Of a DNA stretch of 64,000 bases, positions 62,714 to 64,000 are shown piece after piece. The DNA is taken from assembly GCF_030687835.1 (NCBI RefSeq), contig NZ_CP117449.1, positions 2,480,001-2,544,000 on the forward strand, written 5' to 3'. The position numbers and the translations under genes were made by a program. The DNA comes from Pseudomonas hefeiensis. GTDB taxonomy: Bacteria > Pseudomonadota > Gammaproteobacteria > Pseudomonadales > Pseudomonadaceae. The notes under the pieces were generated by a model. The model did no database searches. It worked only from the letters and a program-made list of their open reading frames with translations, and was not told where the DNA came from. How positions within the stretch are numbered: position 1 is the stretch's first letter; each line of letters starts with the position of its first letter.

Positions 62714-64000
62714 ATGATCGATAAAAAGTTTTTGACTGCTGATTTTAGAGAACTACCATACTGGTGGGATAAAGCCCCCCTGACGCCTGAGTCCGTTAAT
62801 GAGTTGCCTGCCAGTGCAGATGTCGCTGTAGTGGGTAGTGGCTTTTCCGGGCTTATGGCCGCGTTGACACTGGCCCGCGCCGGCAAATCAGTTGTGGTGA
62901 TTGACTCAGAAAACTGTGGATATGGGGCTTCACGTCGAAACGCTGGGTTTTTGGGGCGAACTCTAAAGCGCAGCCATGAATGGCTATGCAAAGAGAAAGG
63001 GGAAAGTTACGGCGATGCTGTCTACGCTGAACTGAATAGCGCTCTGCACTTAGTAGAAGATATCGTAGACTCTGAAGGGATTACGTGTTATCGCAATACA
63101 TGCGGACGCTTCATAGGCGCTAACTCAATTGCTCACTATCGTCTACTTGAGAAGGAATTGGCTCGAAATCGGGCGGTTCTTGGGTCTGATTTCGAGATGA
63201 TCCCCCGCAGTGAGCAGCACCGCGAAATACAAACAGATGTTTATTTTGGTGGCGCTGTCATCCCAGATCTGGGAAGCATTCATCCTGGCTTATATCATGA
63301 CGGTCTCGTCAAACGCGCCCGCGAAGCAGGTGTTGTGTTCATATCGCAAACGAAGGTCAAGTCCATTGGCAAAAGTGGAGAGTTTCGCCAACTCGAGACC
63401 ACACGTGGTTCGATAAAAGCACGGGACGTCGTGGTAGGCACCAATGGCTATAGTGCTGAATTGATGCCTTGGCTTCAGCGACGGGTAATTCCTTTCACGG
63501 GCTATATGATTGCCACTGAAGAGCTGCCAGCAGGCAAGGTGGAAGAGCTGCTTCCTAACCGGCGAACATATCTAGAGACTGTGATGAATATCAATTTCAT
63601 CAGGCCCGCTCCAGATGCCAACAGAATCCTGTTCGGGGGCATGACAGGCCGAAATGTCCCAGGGCCAATGGATCTGGCAGGAGATTTGCGGAAGCTGTTG
63701 CTGACCATTCTCCCTGGCCTCGGTGACGACCTTGCACTGAGCCACGCATGGTCGGGTAAATGCGGGGGGACGTTCGATTTTATGCCTCATATAGGCGTTC
63801 AAGACGGGATCCACTATGCGGTAGGGTACAATTTTGCTGGTGTTCCTATGGGAACATACTTCGGAGTCAAAATGGCCCAAAAAATCTTAGGCATGAAAGA
63901 AGGGTATTCTGTGTTCGAGACCCAAGCCTTCCCAACCATGCCGTTGTATCGCGGGAATCCTTGGTTTGTACCGCTTACGATGAAAATGTTCGACGTAAAA
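62714..64000 (+). CDS. FAD-dependent amine/amino acid oxidoreductase, partial at window end
   Basis: Reads open for all 429 codons to the window end. N-terminal Y-W-W-D-K-A-P, then the dinucleotide motif V-V-G-S-G-F-S-G-L (about 37-45), G-Y-G-A-S-R-R-N-A-G-F-L-G (about 72-84), G-T-N-G-Y-S-A (about 244) and W-S-G-K-C-G-G-T-F-D-F-M-P (about 346-358): a DAO family protein like PuuB/OrdL (gamma-glutamylputrescine oxidoreductase). G-H-x-type FAD-end: Y-N-F-A-G-V-P. Full length is usually about 430 to 470, so only a few residues are missing. It should oxidise an amine to an aldehyde, for the dehydrogenase at 54.6 kb. Confidence 0.85.
   Translation, partial: MIDKKFLTADFRELPYWWDKAPLTPESVNELPASADVAVVGSGFSGLMAALTLARAGKSVVVIDSENCGYGASRRNAGFLGRTLKRSHEWLCKEKGESYGDAVYAELNSALHLVEDIVDSEGITCYRNTCGRFIGANSIAHYRLLEKELARNRAVLGSDFEMIPRSEQHREIQTDVYFGGAVIPDLGSIHPGLYHDGLVKRAREAGVVFISQTKVKSIGKSGEFRQLETTRGSIKARDVVVGTNGYSAELMPWLQRRVIPFTGYMIATEELPAGKVEELLPNRRTYLETVMNINFIRPAPDANRILFGGMTGRNVPGPMDLAGDLRKLLLTILPGLGDDLALSHAWSGKCGGTFDFMPHIGVQDGIHYAVGYNFAGVPMGTYFGVKMAQKILGMKEGYSVFETQAFPTMPLYRGNPWFVPLTMKMFDVK

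Overview
The window looks like Pseudomonas DNA (fluorescens/putida type): a pqiA-pqiA-pqiB-pqiC operon, Pseudomonas-like etfBA, and pca-type 3-oxoadipate genes. Most of it is accessory. Three catabolic modules and one oxygenase/regulator pair sit among decayed insertion sequences and group II intron pieces.

Region by region. 1-2.7 kb: the end of a spermidine/putrescine-type ABC ATPase gene, then an enoyl-CoA hydratase and a CaiB/BaiF CoA-transferase. 2.8-7.1 kb (minus): a TetR-type repressor and the pqi operon, with a likely operator in the pqi promoter. 7.2-12.3 kb: an IS21 remnant, an SDR gene, a vestigial acyl-CoA dehydrogenase, and an IS3-family element with intact 3-bp target duplication but a damaged transposase. 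12.5-27.0 kb: a large aromatic ring-cleavage cluster (VOC dioxygenase, alpha/beta hydrolase, GST, flavin hydroxylase, small protein, FAH hydrolase, outer-membrane protein, a GlcDEF-like oxidase triad, acyl-CoA ligase, enoyl-CoA hydratase), closed by a divergent MarR gene. Nearly the same 15-bp inverted repeat precedes the first gene and the MarR gene. 28.0-33.1 kb: a sigma54 activator of the AcoR type followed by an aldehyde dehydrogenase/acyl-CoA ligase pair, with a GG-N10-GC promoter and an upstream palindrome. 33.2-40 kb: an IS graveyard whose junctions give an order of insertion. 40.0-45.4 kb: an MpaB/latex-clearing-type oxygenase divergent from a 913-aa MalT/AlkS-type regulator, then a LysE exporter. 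45.5-48.6 kb: truncated IclR, a hypothetical gene, a tnpC remnant invaded by a group II intron, two reverse-transcriptase fragments joined head to head, and a decayed amidase.

48.6-64 kb is the most interesting part. A tight minus-strand operon (thiolase, CoA-transferase A and B, class III aminotransferase, etfB, etfA) diverges from a plus-strand series (aldehyde dehydrogenase, trimethylamine-dehydrogenase-like flavoprotein, four-gene polyamine-type ABC importer, FAD amine oxidase running off the end). The thiolase and CoA-transferase resemble PcaF and PcaIJ, so the route probably ends at 3-oxoadipate. An aminotransferase that makes a 3-oxo acid from a 3-amino acid, plus an amine oxidase and an aldehyde dehydrogenase, would fit breakdown of beta-lysine or a related diamine acid via 3-aminoadipate, with ETF taking electrons from the flavoprotein. 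This is inference; the substrate is not shown by the sequence. The etfBA pair also appears mosaic, as if overwritten by the housekeeping copy.

No tRNA, rRNA or CRISPR array was seen. Similarity statements rest on reading motifs by eye, not on database searches.
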